64,000 nt of DNA from positions 1,302,001 to 1,366,000 of the forward strand of contig NZ_CP078093.1 of assembly GCF_019203185.1 (NCBI RefSeq), in the 5' to 3' direction. Source of the DNA: Crassaminicella indica. Its GTDB lineage: Bacteria > Bacillota > Clostridia > Peptostreptococcales > Thermotaleaceae. The number at the start of each line of letters is the position of its first letter. Positions within the stretch are counted from its first letter, which is position 1. The position numbers and the translations under genes were made by a program. Under the pieces are notes generated by a model that saw nothing but the letters and a program-made list of their open reading frames with translations, ran no database searches and was not told the origin of the DNA. Positions 1 through 7,834 of this stretch are shown here, one piece after another.

Positions 1-204
1 GAATCTTATATGTTTGAATTTAAACAAGGAGGAAATACAGTAGTGCTTCAGCCTTCAGAAAGGAAAGCAGGATTAGATGTAGGAATTGATAGAGGTGAAA
101 CAGTAGGAACTCAATCGAGTGCTTTTGATAACTCTGTAAATAATGCCCAAGATATGATGGGGCAGGTGACAAATACATTAGGAAATTTCTTTAACAATAG
201 ATAG
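1..204 (+). CDS. 3' part of an unrecognised small protein, 5' end at or beyond the window edge
   Basis: The reading frame is open from the first base and stops at 204, 12 bases before the TerD gene, so the two are probably co-transcribed. I do not recognise the product. The visible part is polar and Gly/Asn-rich and ends in a run with Gln, Asn and Phe; there is no membrane segment. The true start is unclear: an ATG at 10 lacks a visible ribosome binding site, a GTG at 43 has AAGGAGG ten bases upstream, and the gene could also start outside the window. Its position next to terD suggests a stress-related role, but this is inference from context only. Confidence 0.5.
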   Translation, partial: ESYMFEFKQGGNTVVLQPSERKAGLDVGIDRGETVGTQSSAFDNSVNNAQDMMGQVTNTLGNFFNNR

Positions 205-216
205 GGAGGTATATAT

Positions 217-918
217 ATGGGATTAAGTGGTCTTGGCGGACTAGGAGGAAATAGCGGAAACAATCAACCACAAACAGCAGGATTAGGAAGCTTAGGAGGT
301 CTTGGTAGTGGAGCTAGTAAACCAGTATCCCTAAAAAAGGGTCAAAAGGTATCGCTAAAAAAGGCTGCATCAGATATTGGATTAGATGCAAATGTTCTTT
401 CTAAGATTCATATAGGACTTGGATGGGATGTAAATAAATTTGATGGAAGAGATTTTGATTTAGATGTATTTGCATTTGCAGTAAAGAATGATGGAAAGGT
501 AAGAAATGAAAAGGATTTTGTATTTTATGGAAATAAACAACCAGCAGGGCTTGGAATAACATTAAGTGGAGATAATCGAACAGGGCAAGGAAGTGGAGAT
601 GATGAAATCGTCTTTGTAGACTTAAACACAGTACCTACTGAAATACAAAAAATTATATTTGCTATTACGATTTATGAAGGAAAAGAAAGAGGCCAAAACT
701 TTGGAATGGTTGAGAATGCTTTTGTAAGATTGGTAGATCAAAATACGAATAGGGAATTTTTAAGATATGACCTTTCGGAGGATTATAGCTTAGAAACAGC
801 TGTAGTTGTTGGAGAGCTATATAGACATAATGGAGAATGGAAATTTAACGCTATTGGTTCTGGCTTTAATGATGGACTTGTTGCCCTTTGTGCTTGTTAT
901 GGAGTAGATGCAGAATAA
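217..918 (+). CDS. TerD-family (tellurium resistance / general stress) protein
   Basis: The 233-residue protein has a Gly/Leu-rich low-complexity N-terminus (about residues 1-35) followed by a full TerD domain (about 37-230). The domain shows the family calcium-binding region GDNRTGQGSGDDE near residue 130 and the conserved C-terminal segment ELYRHNGEWKF. TerD-domain proteins are cytosolic calcium-binding proteins linked to tellurite, phage and envelope stress; the exact molecular job is not settled. GGGAGG lies eight bases before the ATG. It follows a small unknown gene closely and is closed by a strong terminator, so it is the last gene of its operon. The Gly-rich leader is a modest departure from standard TerD proteins, which begin directly with the domain. 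Confidence 0.9.
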   Translation: MGLSGLGGLGGNSGNNQPQTAGLGSLGGLGSGASKPVSLKKGQKVSLKKAASDIGLDANVLSKIHIGLGWDVNKFDGRDFDLDVFAFAVKNDGKVRNEKDFVFYGNKQPAGLGITLSGDNRTGQGSGDDEIVFVDLNTVPTEIQKIIFAITIYEGKERGQNFGMVENAFVRLVDQNTNREFLRYDLSEDYSLETAVVVGELYRHNGEWKFNAIGSGFNDGLVALCACYGVDAE

Positions 919-945
919 AAAAAAGCAGCGATTGCTGCTTTTTTT
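917..945 (+). terminator. Rho-independent terminator after terD
   Basis: AGCAGC (924-929) pairs with GCTGCT (934-939) around the loop GATT. The stem is extended by an A-run on the left and a T-run on the right. Confidence 0.9.
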
Positions 946-1091
946 ATATGAATTTATTCATTTATCTTTACATAAACTATGTAAGGGAATGGTATAAAAA
1001 AATAGAGGAAAAAATCAATATATGTCGAAATAAATCAAAATAGAAAACAATATTTTTGATTATTTTTAAAATTGAATAGAAAAGGAGGACG

Positions 1092-1216
1092 ATAATAGCA
1101 AACTTATGGAAACATAAGGACGCAAAGACATGGGTCTAAGGTAGAGAACTACTATGATCGCCAGTTTGCCGAAAATCAATGGGCAAAGGTGTCTGATCGA
1201 GAGACACCTTTTTATT
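1092..1216 (+). promoter_or_regulatory. Cyclic di-GMP-I (GEMM) riboswitch with terminator
   Basis: The aptamer shows the GEMM signature in order: GCAAAC (1098-1103), GGAAAC, GGACGCAAAG, GGGTCTAAGG, ATGATCGCC and the closing strand GTTTGC (1164-1169). GCAAAC and GTTTGC form the closing helix P1. A terminator follows at once: AAAGGTGTCT (1185-1194) pairs with AGACACCTTT (1202-1211) before more Ts. TTTGCC (1165-1170) can instead pair with GGCAAA (1182-1187), which would break P1 and cover the terminator's left foot. This predicts that bound c-di-GMP stabilises P1, lets the terminator form and turns the downstream chemoreceptor gene off. Confidence 0.93.
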
Positions 1217-1333
1217 TTAGAAAATGAGGAGGTGTAAAAAGCTATTAGATTGTTTATAAAAAATAGATGAAATTACAAGGATTGTTGAAAATAAATTATA
1301 AGGTACATATAAAATGAATAAGGAGGTTTTTTT

Positions 1334-3301
1334 GTGAAAAGTTTGAAATATAAAATTACTATACCTGTATTCATATTTTCTATTTTGGTTATTCTTATAT
1401 TATCAGGAACAGCATATTATCAAGCAAAAGATATTATTATGAATGATATAGAAGAAATAGCACAGAGTAAGGCAGATAAAATTGTAACTATGGCAGATGA
1501 TAAAATTCAAGGCTGGAAAGAAATTATTGAATTGTTAGGGTCTGTAGAGGTAGTAAAAAAAATAGATTATGAAGGATTAAAAAAGCTTATTTCTGAAAAT
1601 AAAAATATTTTTAATGAATTTGAAGCAATTATTATGTCTGATATAGATGGAAATTATTTAAGTACAAATGGGCAAGGAGGTAATATAAAGGATAGAAAAT
1701 ATTTTTCTAAGGTCATAGCAGGACAAATTACTATATCAGAGCCAATTGTATCAAAAACCACAAGACAGCCTGTTATAGTAATTGCAGCTCCTATAAAAGA
1801 TGATATGGGAAATATTATTGGATTAATTGGAGGAACTGTAAATTTATCTACTATCACAGATATAGTCAATGCTGAAAAATTAGGAGATACAGGCTATGCT
1901 TATATGGTTGATCAAGAAGGCTTAGTTATGGCACATCCTAAAAAAGAAATGATTCTTAATTATAATGCTTTAGAAAAAGGTAGTGATTCTCAAATTGCAC
2001 TGACAAAAAAAATGGTAAAAAGAGAAACTGGTGTAGAACATTATGAATTTGAAGGTGGGAAAAAAATAGCAGCGTATGCACCGCTACACTCTACAGGATG
2101 GTCTGTTGCAATGACTACATATGAAAGCGAAGTAACAGATAATGTAGCTATATTTAGAAATACTATTACAGGTATTGGAATGATTATGATTATTGTAATG
2201 GGATTATTAATTTATTTTCTAATTAATAGATCTATTAAGCCTATTTTGAAAATAGCTGAACTTACAAAAGATGTAGCTAAAGGAAATCTTCAGGTAAAAG
2301 TAGATGTACAGACTGATGATGAAATAGGTGTACTTGCTAATAATTTTAATAATATGATTGAAAATATGCGCAGTCTTCTATCAGAAATGAATGAAATGGG
2401 TATGACGGTAGCATCTACAGCTCAGCAGATGATGGCTTCAACAGAGGAAGCAAGCACAGTTTCTGAGCAAGTAGCTAATACGGTATCAGAGCTAGCAGAG
2501 GGAGCTACAGAACAAGCACAATCTACCCAAAGAGGAAGTAATATGGTAAATGAACTAATAAAAGGTATTGGAAAAATTGTTGATAATACTGAGCATGCTG
2601 AAAAGCTTACAGTTATGACAAAGGAAACTGTTGATGCAGGAATTCAGATTGTAGAGTACCAAGAGATTAAGGCAGTAGAGAATAAAGATGCGACAATGAA
2701 TGTAGGAAAAGAGATTTTATTACTTGATAAAAAATCAAAACAAATTGGGCAGATTATTGAGTTAATCAGTAGCATTGCTGAACAAACCAATTTGTTAGCA
2801 TTAAATGCAGCTATTGAAGCAGCAAGAGCAGGAGAAGCAGGAAAGGGATTTGCTGTTGTTGCAGAGGAAGTAAGAAAGCTTGCAGAAGAATCAGGAAGAG
2901 CAACTAAAAATATTAGTGATTTGATAAATGAGATTCAGACAAGTGTAGAAAATGCTGTTAAGGAAATGGAACAAGCAAAATTGATAGTAACAGAGCAAGA
3001 AAACGCTGTAAAAGAAACGGTAAATGTTTTTGAAGATATATTAAAATCTGTTTCAGATCTTACAGATAATATGAAAGGAGTAACGCTTGCCTGTGAAAAT
3101 TTAAATGAACATGCAGCTGTTGTAGGAGAAAATATTGAAAATATTGCAAGTATTACAGAAGAAAATGCTGCTGGAGCAGAGGAAGTAGCAGCTTCTACAG
3201 AGGAGCAATCTGCAACACTTGAAGAGCTATCTTCATCAGCAGAACAGCTTGCAAGTTTATCAGGAAAGCTTCAAGAAACTATAAATAAATTTAAAATATA
3301 A
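1334..3301 (+). CDS. Methyl-accepting chemotaxis protein (dCache-HAMP-MCP)
   Basis: The 655-residue chemoreceptor has a first membrane helix at about 10-28, an extracellular double-Cache-like sensor region (about 35-270), a second membrane helix (about 276-298), a HAMP domain and a long cytoplasmic signalling coiled coil. The hairpin tip that binds CheW and CheA is intact ([19 protein letters not shown], near residue 482). The ligand cannot be told from sequence. The start is GTG with AAGGAGG seven bases upstream. Expression is probably controlled by the c-di-GMP riboswitch in its leader, which ties receptor supply to the motile/sessile decision. The gene stands alone and shares a bidirectional terminator with the convergent phosphatase gene. 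Confidence 0.95.
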   Translation: MKSLKYKITIPVFIFSILVILILSGTAYYQAKDIIMNDIEEIAQSKADKIVTMADDKIQGWKEIIELLGSVEVVKKIDYEGLKKLISENKNIFNEFEAIIMSDIDGNYLSTNGQGGNIKDRKYFSKVIAGQITISEPIVSKTTRQPVIVIAAPIKDDMGNIIGLIGGTVNLSTITDIVNAEKLGDTGYAYMVDQEGLVMAHPKKEMILNYNALEKGSDSQIALTKKMVKRETGVEHYEFEGGKKIAAYAPLHSTGWSVAMTTYESEVTDNVAIFRNTITGIGMIMIIVMGLLIYFLINRSIKPILKIAELTKDVAKGNLQVKVDVQTDDEIGVLANNFNNMIENMRSLLSEMNEMGMTVASTAQQMMASTEEASTVSEQVANTVSELAEGATEQAQSTQRGSNMVNELIKGIGKIVDNTEHAEKLTVMTKETVDAGIQIVEYQEIKAVENKDATMNVGKEILLLDKKSKQIGQIIELISSIAEQTNLLALNAAIEAARAGEAGKGFAVVAEEVRKLAEESGRATKNISDLINEIQTSVENAVKEMEQAKLIVTEQENAVKETVNVFEDILKSVSDLTDNMKGVTLACENLNEHAAVVGENIENIASITEENAAGAEEVAASTEEQSATLEELSSSAEQLASLSGKLQETINKFKI

Positions 3302-3303
3302 AT

Positions 3304-3335
3304 AAAAAATGTATAGCGATTGCTATACATTTTTT
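3304..3335. terminator. Bidirectional terminator between convergent genes
   Basis: AAAAAATGTATAGC and GCTATACATTTTTT form a perfect 14-bp stem with the loop GATT. A and T tracts on both sides let it serve the chemoreceptor gene on + and the phosphatase gene on -. Confidence 0.92.
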
Positions 3336-3339
3336 AGAT

Positions 3340-4551
3340 CTAATCATGTATTTCCATTCCTAAAATACATACATCATCTTCAAAGGTTTTACTTTTTCTT
3401 AAATTGATTATTTCTTCATAGACATGGTTTATGAAGGAATCTATTTTTTTATGAGAATGCTTTAATAAAATGCTATGAAGATCTTTTTGAGATATAGTAT
3501 GAGGATATTCTTTAGTTTCTGTTAATCCATCTGTATAAAAGATGAGTTTATCTCCTTTTTGAAGAGCTATTGTTTTACTTTCGAAGTTTATATTTTCAAA
3601 AACACCTAAAATAGTACTTCCTCCTTCCTTTAATTCTATACATTCCCCGTTTCTAATGATTAAAGGATAAGGATGACCACATCTCATATAAGTAAATCTT
3701 TTTGTTTTATTATTATAAAGCCCATAAAATGCAGTTAAGTATAGGTTTTCAGATATATTAATTAGTTTTCTATTGAGATAGTTAATAAAAGCTGCTGGAT
3801 GCTGAAAAAGATAATTACTCGTTTCCATAATCGCTTTTACCATAGCTGTAATCATAGCAGCAGGAACACCGTGACCAGATATATCACTTAAAAATATTCC
3901 TAAAGAGTTTTCATTTATTTTTATAAAATCATATAAATCTCCACCTATTTCTTCTAGAGGCTTGTAGATAGCAGACAAGGATACTCCTTCTAATTGAGGG
4001 AGCTTATTTGGGATAAGATTTTGCTGAACATTTTTAGCAAGGGCTAATTCATCTCGAATTCGGCTGTGATAAGCTTCGATCATTTCATTTCTTTTCTGAA
4101 GCTCTAATTTGCTATTTTCAAGCTCTGTAATATCATCTAATATAACTAAAACCATGTCTTCACCATTGTAGTTAATATACTTGGTAGTAAATTGGAAATA
4201 TTTTTTTATGGATTTTTCATTTATATAGAAATTTCTAGTTAATATTTCTTTAAAGGTGGGAGTTTGATCATGAAATGCTTTTAATATAGAGTTTCTAATA
4301 ATACAGCTTTCACAATTGCTTGTAGTACCACAATTTTTATTTTCATCAACTGAGTATTGACAGCCAATGATATTTCCACATAGTTTGCCAATTATTTTAT
4401 CTTCTTTTTTATTGAATAAAACGCTGAAAGGTTCATTGAATTGTTGTAACTTCATATTTTTGTCTACTAAAAAAATAGCAGATGTAATATTTTCAAATAT
4501 AATATTTAAAAAATGATTAGAATCCTTTAATTGTTCTACAGAAAGCTTCAT
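3340..4551 (-). CDS. PAS domain plus PP2C (SpoIIE/RsbU-type) serine phosphatase
   Basis: The 403-residue soluble protein carries an N-terminal PAS sensor (about 10-145), a short coiled linker, and a SpoIIE-type PP2C phosphatase domain (about 170-400). The metal-binding motifs are all visible: GGDLYDF, SDISGHGVPAAM, TDGLTE and EDDVCIL. Family members dephosphorylate anti-anti-sigma factors or act on other partner-switch proteins; no partner gene is adjacent, so the target is unknown. The PAS domain contains a cluster of five to six cysteines (CGNIIGC ... CGTTSNCESC, about residues 58-85), a spacing seen in PAS domains suspected of binding a metal or Fe-S cluster. GAGGTGATATC precedes the ATG. 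Confidence 0.92.
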   Translation of the reverse strand: MKLSVEQLKDSNHFLNIIFENITSAIFLVDKNMKLQQFNEPFSVLFNKKEDKIIGKLCGNIIGCQYSVDENKNCGTTSNCESCIIRNSILKAFHDQTPTFKEILTRNFYINEKSIKKYFQFTTKYINYNGEDMVLVILDDITELENSKLELQKRNEMIEAYHSRIRDELALAKNVQQNLIPNKLPQLEGVSLSAIYKPLEEIGGDLYDFIKINENSLGIFLSDISGHGVPAAMITAMVKAIMETSNYLFQHPAAFINYLNRKLINISENLYLTAFYGLYNNKTKRFTYMRCGHPYPLIIRNGECIELKEGGSTILGVFENINFESKTIALQKGDKLIFYTDGLTETKEYPHTISQKDLHSILLKHSHKKIDSFINHVYEEIINLRKSKTFEDDVCILGMEIHD

Positions 4552-4658
4552 GATATCACCTCGAAAAATTGGACTAAACTCATTGTAACATATTATATAA
4601 AAGCATAGGTATATTTTTATATATTAAAAATTTATGGGCAAAATAAATAGGAAAAGTT

Positions 4659-4687
4659 TTGACATATTATTTTCTAAATATTATAAT
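4659..4687 (+). promoter_or_regulatory. Sigma-A promoter of asnS
   Basis: TTGACA (4659-4664) and TATAAT (4682-4687) are both perfect consensus and are separated by 17 bp. Transcription would start just before the T-box leader. Confidence 0.9.
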
Positions 4688-4711
4688 ATCAGTGATACAA
4701 CTATATTGTAA

Positions 4712-4959
4712 AAAACAAGGACGAGAAGAGTAGGTATGAGAAAACGTCAAAGCGAGTCGGTGGTGGTGAAAGACCGATACGGGATCTGTACTGAAGAACA
4801 TCTCTGAGTTTCTAACCGAAATCATTTATGAAAGTAGGCTTAGACGGCTAAAACCGTTATCATTGAAAAGTATTTTTGTACTGATGAGTTGGCCATTTGG
4901 CAATAAGGGTGGTACCGCGGAATTTAGCCTTTCGTCCCTAATAAGACGAAAGGCTTTTT
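4712..4959 (+). promoter_or_regulatory. T-box riboswitch (Asn specifier) of asnS
   Basis: The leader has a T-box stem I region, an AAC asparagine specifier at 4814-4816, and the antiterminator bulge TGGTACC at 4910-4916 inside AAGGGTGGTACCGCGG. The terminator follows: AGCCTTTCGTC (4926-4936) pairs with GACGAAAGGCT (4945-4955), then Ts. Uncharged tRNA-Asn should stabilise the antiterminator and induce asnS. The specifier matches the downstream gene. Confidence 0.95.
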
Positions 4960-4979
4960 GATTGAGGAGGAGAAAAAAC

Positions 4980-6371
4980 ATGAAAACAATATTGATTAAA
5001 GACATTTATAGACAAACAGAGAAATATCAAGATCAAGTGATTACTATTTCAGGTTGGGTAAGGACTTTAAGAGCATCAAAGGCTTTTGGCTTTATTGAAG
5101 TGAATGATGGAAGCTTTTTTAAAAACCTTCAAGTAGTTTTTGAAGAAAATTTAGATAACTTTAAAGAAATTTCAAAGCTTACAATAAGTTCTTCTATTAT
5201 AGTAGAAGGAAAGCTAGTATTAACACCAGGTGCAAAACAGCCATTTGAGATAAAAGCAACAAAAATTGAAGTGGAGGGAACATCTGATAGAGATTATCCT
5301 CTTCAAAAGAAGAGACATACCTTTGAATTTTTAAGAACTATTGCTCATTTAAGACCAAGAAGTAATACTTTTTCAGCAGTATTTAGAGTGCGTTCTATTG
5401 CAGCTTATGCGATTCATAAGTTTTTCCAAGAAAGAGGCTTTGTTTATACTCATACACCAATTATCACAGGAAGTGATTGTGAAGGTGCAGGAGAAATGTT
5501 TAGAGTCTCTACATTAGACTTAGAAAATCTTCCAAGAAATGAGGAAGGAAATATAGATTTTAAGAAGGATTTCTTTGGAAAAGAAACAAATTTAACAGTG
5601 AGTGGACAGCTAGAAGCGGAAAGCTATGCACTAGCTTTTAGAAATGTATATACCTTTGGACCAACCTTCAGAGCAGAAAATTCAAATACTGCAAGACATG
5701 CTGCAGAATTTTGGATGATCGAGCCTGAAATTGCTTTTGCTGATCTTGAGGATGATATGGAATTGGCAGAAGATATGATCAAATATGTAATAAATTATGT
5801 GCTAGAAAATGCTCCAGAGGAAATGGAATTTTTCAATAAGTTTATTGATAAGGGCTTATTAGAAAGATTAGATAATATTGTCAGCTCTGATTTTGTAAGA
5901 GTTACTTATACAGAGGCTATTGAGATATTAAAAAAAGCTGATGCAAAATTTGAATATCCTGTAGAATGGGGCTGTGATCTTCAAACAGAGCATGAAAGAT
6001 ACTTAACAGAAAAAGTATATAAAAAACCTGTATTTGTAATGGATTATCCAAAAGATATTAAAGCATTTTATATGAGACTTAATGATGATGGTAAAACAGT
6101 AGCAGCTGCTGATTTGCTTGTTCCAGGAGTTGGAGAAATTATTGGTGGTAGTCAAAGAGAAGAAAGAATAGATGTACTAGAAAAGAGAATAGAAGAGTTA
6201 GGTCTTAATAAAGAAGATTATTGGTGGTATTTAGAGCTTAGAAGATTTGGAGGAACGAAGCATGCAGGCTTTGGATTAGGATTTGAGAGACTTATCATGT
6301 ATATTACAGGAATGAGTAATATAAGAGATGTAATTCCTTTTCCAAGAACAGTAAAATATGCTGAGTTTTAA
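4980..6371 (+). CDS. asnS: Asparagine--tRNA ligase
   Basis: This 463-residue class IIb synthetase charges tRNA-Asn with asparagine. It has an N-terminal OB-fold anticodon-binding domain (about 15-105) and a catalytic core with motif 1 near [18 protein letters not shown], motif 2 near [20 protein letters not shown] and motif 3 near [27 protein letters not shown] is typical of AsnRS rather than AspRS. I chose the ATG at 4980 because GAGGAGGAG lies nine bases upstream; an upstream in-frame TTG falls in that site. The gene is controlled by its own promoter and an Asn T-box. Confidence 0.97.
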   Translation: MKTILIKDIYRQTEKYQDQVITISGWVRTLRASKAFGFIEVNDGSFFKNLQVVFEENLDNFKEISKLTISSSIIVEGKLVLTPGAKQPFEIKATKIEVEGTSDRDYPLQKKRHTFEFLRTIAHLRPRSNTFSAVFRVRSIAAYAIHKFFQERGFVYTHTPIITGSDCEGAGEMFRVSTLDLENLPRNEEGNIDFKKDFFGKETNLTVSGQLEAESYALAFRNVYTFGPTFRAENSNTARHAAEFWMIEPEIAFADLEDDMELAEDMIKYVINYVLENAPEEMEFFNKFIDKGLLERLDNIVSSDFVRVTYTEAIEILKKADAKFEYPVEWGCDLQTEHERYLTEKVYKKPVFVMDYPKDIKAFYMRLNDDGKTVAAADLLVPGVGEIIGGSQREERIDVLEKRIEELGLNKEDYWWYLELRRFGGTKHAGFGLGFERLIMYITGMSNIRDVIPFPRTVKYAEF

Positions 6372-6401
6372 GAAAGTATAAGTAAAAAGGGGTTGGGAAA
6401 G

Positions 6402-6827
6402 GTGATTGATTCTATTAAAACAGGTATTAAAAAGGGAATAGAGACTACATGGATGCTCGGAAAGATTATTATTCCTGTATATATTTTTATAACTTTTTTA
6501 AAACATACACCAGTTCTTGACTGGATATCAAATGTGTTTAAGCCTCTTATGGGGGTGTTTCATTTGCCTGGAGAAGCTGCGATAGTACTGGTTTTAGGAA
6601 ATGCTTTGAATATATATGCAGCACTAGGAGCAATTAAGGCTATATCATTAACACCTATGCAAATAACTACCATAGGAATTATGCTATCTTTTTCCCATTC
6701 TTTATTTGTTGAGACAGCAGTTGTCAAAAAATTAGATGCAAATATAGGGAAAGTTATTGCTTTAAGAGTTGGCTTAGCTGTTATTGTAGGAATTATGGTA
6801 GGACAGGTAGGTGCATTATTATGTTAG
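6402..6827 (+). CDS. Small nucleoside-recognition (Gate) domain membrane protein, first of a pair
   Basis: The protein of about 141 residues has three to four hydrophobic segments and the GNALNIYAALGAI region and late SFSHSLFVETAVV motif seen in Gate/nucleoside-recognition domain proteins, the family that includes the spore maturation proteins SpmA and SpmB. Its transport substrate, if any, is unknown. GTG at 6402 is preferred because AAAAGGGG sits nine bases upstream; an in-frame TTG at 6393 would be too close to that site. Its end overlaps the next gene, a second half-size Gate protein, by seven bases, so the two are probably translationally coupled and work as a heteromer. Confidence 0.8.
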   Translation: MIDSIKTGIKKGIETTWMLGKIIIPVYIFITFLKHTPVLDWISNVFKPLMGVFHLPGEAAIVLVLGNALNIYAALGAIKAISLTPMQITTIGIMLSFSHSLFVETAVVKKLDANIGKVIALRVGLAVIVGIMVGQVGALLC

Positions 6828-7291
6828 AAATTTTTAAAGAAGGTTTATTAGGAAGTTTAGAATCTGTATATTCTATAGCAGTTATTGTAATTCCTTTAAT
6901 GATTATCTTACAGATAGCAAAAGATTATAATGTTTTGAACAAACTATCAGAATATTTTAAAGGGATTACAAAGCTGTTTGGTATATCAAAAGAGGCAGTT
7001 CTTCCATTATTAGTAGGTATTATCTTTGGAATATCTTATGGAGCTGGCGTAATTATTCAAAGCTCTAAGGAAGGGGATTTGACAAAGAAGGATTTGATTT
7101 TGCTGGTAGCCTTTTTAGTTGCTTGTCATGCAGTTTTTGAGGATACGCTATTGTTTGTTGCAGTAGGTGCAAATGGATATGTTTTATTGGGATTAAGGCT
7201 TTTTATAGCCATAGGGATAACATATTTTTTGTCGAAAAGAATAAATTTAAAAGATATTACTTCGTTAGATAATGGTGGTGAAAAAAAATAA
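6821..7291 (+). CDS. Small nucleoside-recognition (Gate) domain membrane protein, second of a pair
   Basis: The 156-residue integral membrane protein shows a Gate-domain signature (LPLLVGIIFGISYGAGVI and the late CHAVFEDTLLFVAVGA) matching the corresponding half in the preceding gene. Full-length family members such as YjiH-type proteins carry both halves in one chain, so this operon looks like a split version. The overlapping start (ATG within the last codons of the upstream gene) supports coupled translation. The function is unassigned; spore-maturation-like or transport roles are possible from family membership only. A glyoxalase-family gene follows 12 bases later. Confidence 0.8.
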   Translation: MLEIFKEGLLGSLESVYSIAVIVIPLMIILQIAKDYNVLNKLSEYFKGITKLFGISKEAVLPLLVGIIFGISYGAGVIIQSSKEGDLTKKDLILLVAFLVACHAVFEDTLLFVAVGANGYVLLGLRLFIAIGITYFLSKRINLKDITSLDNGGEKK

Positions 7292-7303
7292 AGGAGGTGT
7301 ATT

Positions 7304-7675
7304 ATGAAATTTTCATTTAATCATAACAATATTAATGTTTTAGATTTAGAAAAAAGTATTGCCTTTTATAAGGAAGCTTTAGGATTAGTAGAAACTAGAA
7401 GAAAAGAAGCAGAGGATGGAAGCTTTGTGCTTGTATTCTTAGGAGATGAAACAACTCCTCATAGACTAGAGCTTACATGGTTAAGAGATTGGGAAAGACC
7501 TTATAATTTAGGAGATAATGAATTTCATCTAGCGTTTACTACAGATGATTATGAAAGAGCTTATTCGTTACATAAAGAAATGGGATGTATTTGTTATGAA
7601 AATAATAAAATGGGTCTTTATTTTATTAATGATCCTGATGGCTATTGGATTGAAATATTACCTGAAAAAAGATAA
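7304..7675 (+). CDS. VOC-family protein, glyoxalase I-like
   Basis: The 123-residue cytosolic protein has two beta-alpha-beta-beta-beta modules of the vicinal oxygen chelate fold. The expected metal ligands are visible: His near the N-terminus (FNHNNINVLDLEKSIAFY), Glu in RLELTW, His in FHLAF and Glu in YWIEI. This set matches lactoylglutathione lyase, which detoxifies methylglyoxal, although clostridia usually lack glutathione, so the thiol cofactor may differ. AAAGGAGGTG precedes the ATG. It is the last gene of the short operon with the two Gate-domain genes and is followed by a strong terminator. Confidence 0.85.
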   Translation: MKFSFNHNNINVLDLEKSIAFYKEALGLVETRRKEAEDGSFVLVFLGDETTPHRLELTWLRDWERPYNLGDNEFHLAFTTDDYERAYSLHKEMGCICYENNKMGLYFINDPDGYWIEILPEKR

Positions 7676-7726
7676 ACTTCTATAGCCAATATATGATTTT
7701 ATAGAATCAATCATTAAAGTTGAAAG

Positions 7727-7755
7727 CTCGTGCAAATATAAGCACGAGTTTTTTT
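7727..7755 (+). terminator. Rho-independent terminator after the glyoxalase-like gene
   Basis: CTCGTGC (7727-7733) pairs with GCACGAG (7742-7748), followed by seven Ts. Confidence 0.93.
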
Positions 7756-7834
7756 GTAAAATAAAAGCGTATAAAATATTGTAAATATATGTTAAAATAT
7801 GTATAAAAAACAATTAAAAAGAAAGGAATTTGTA

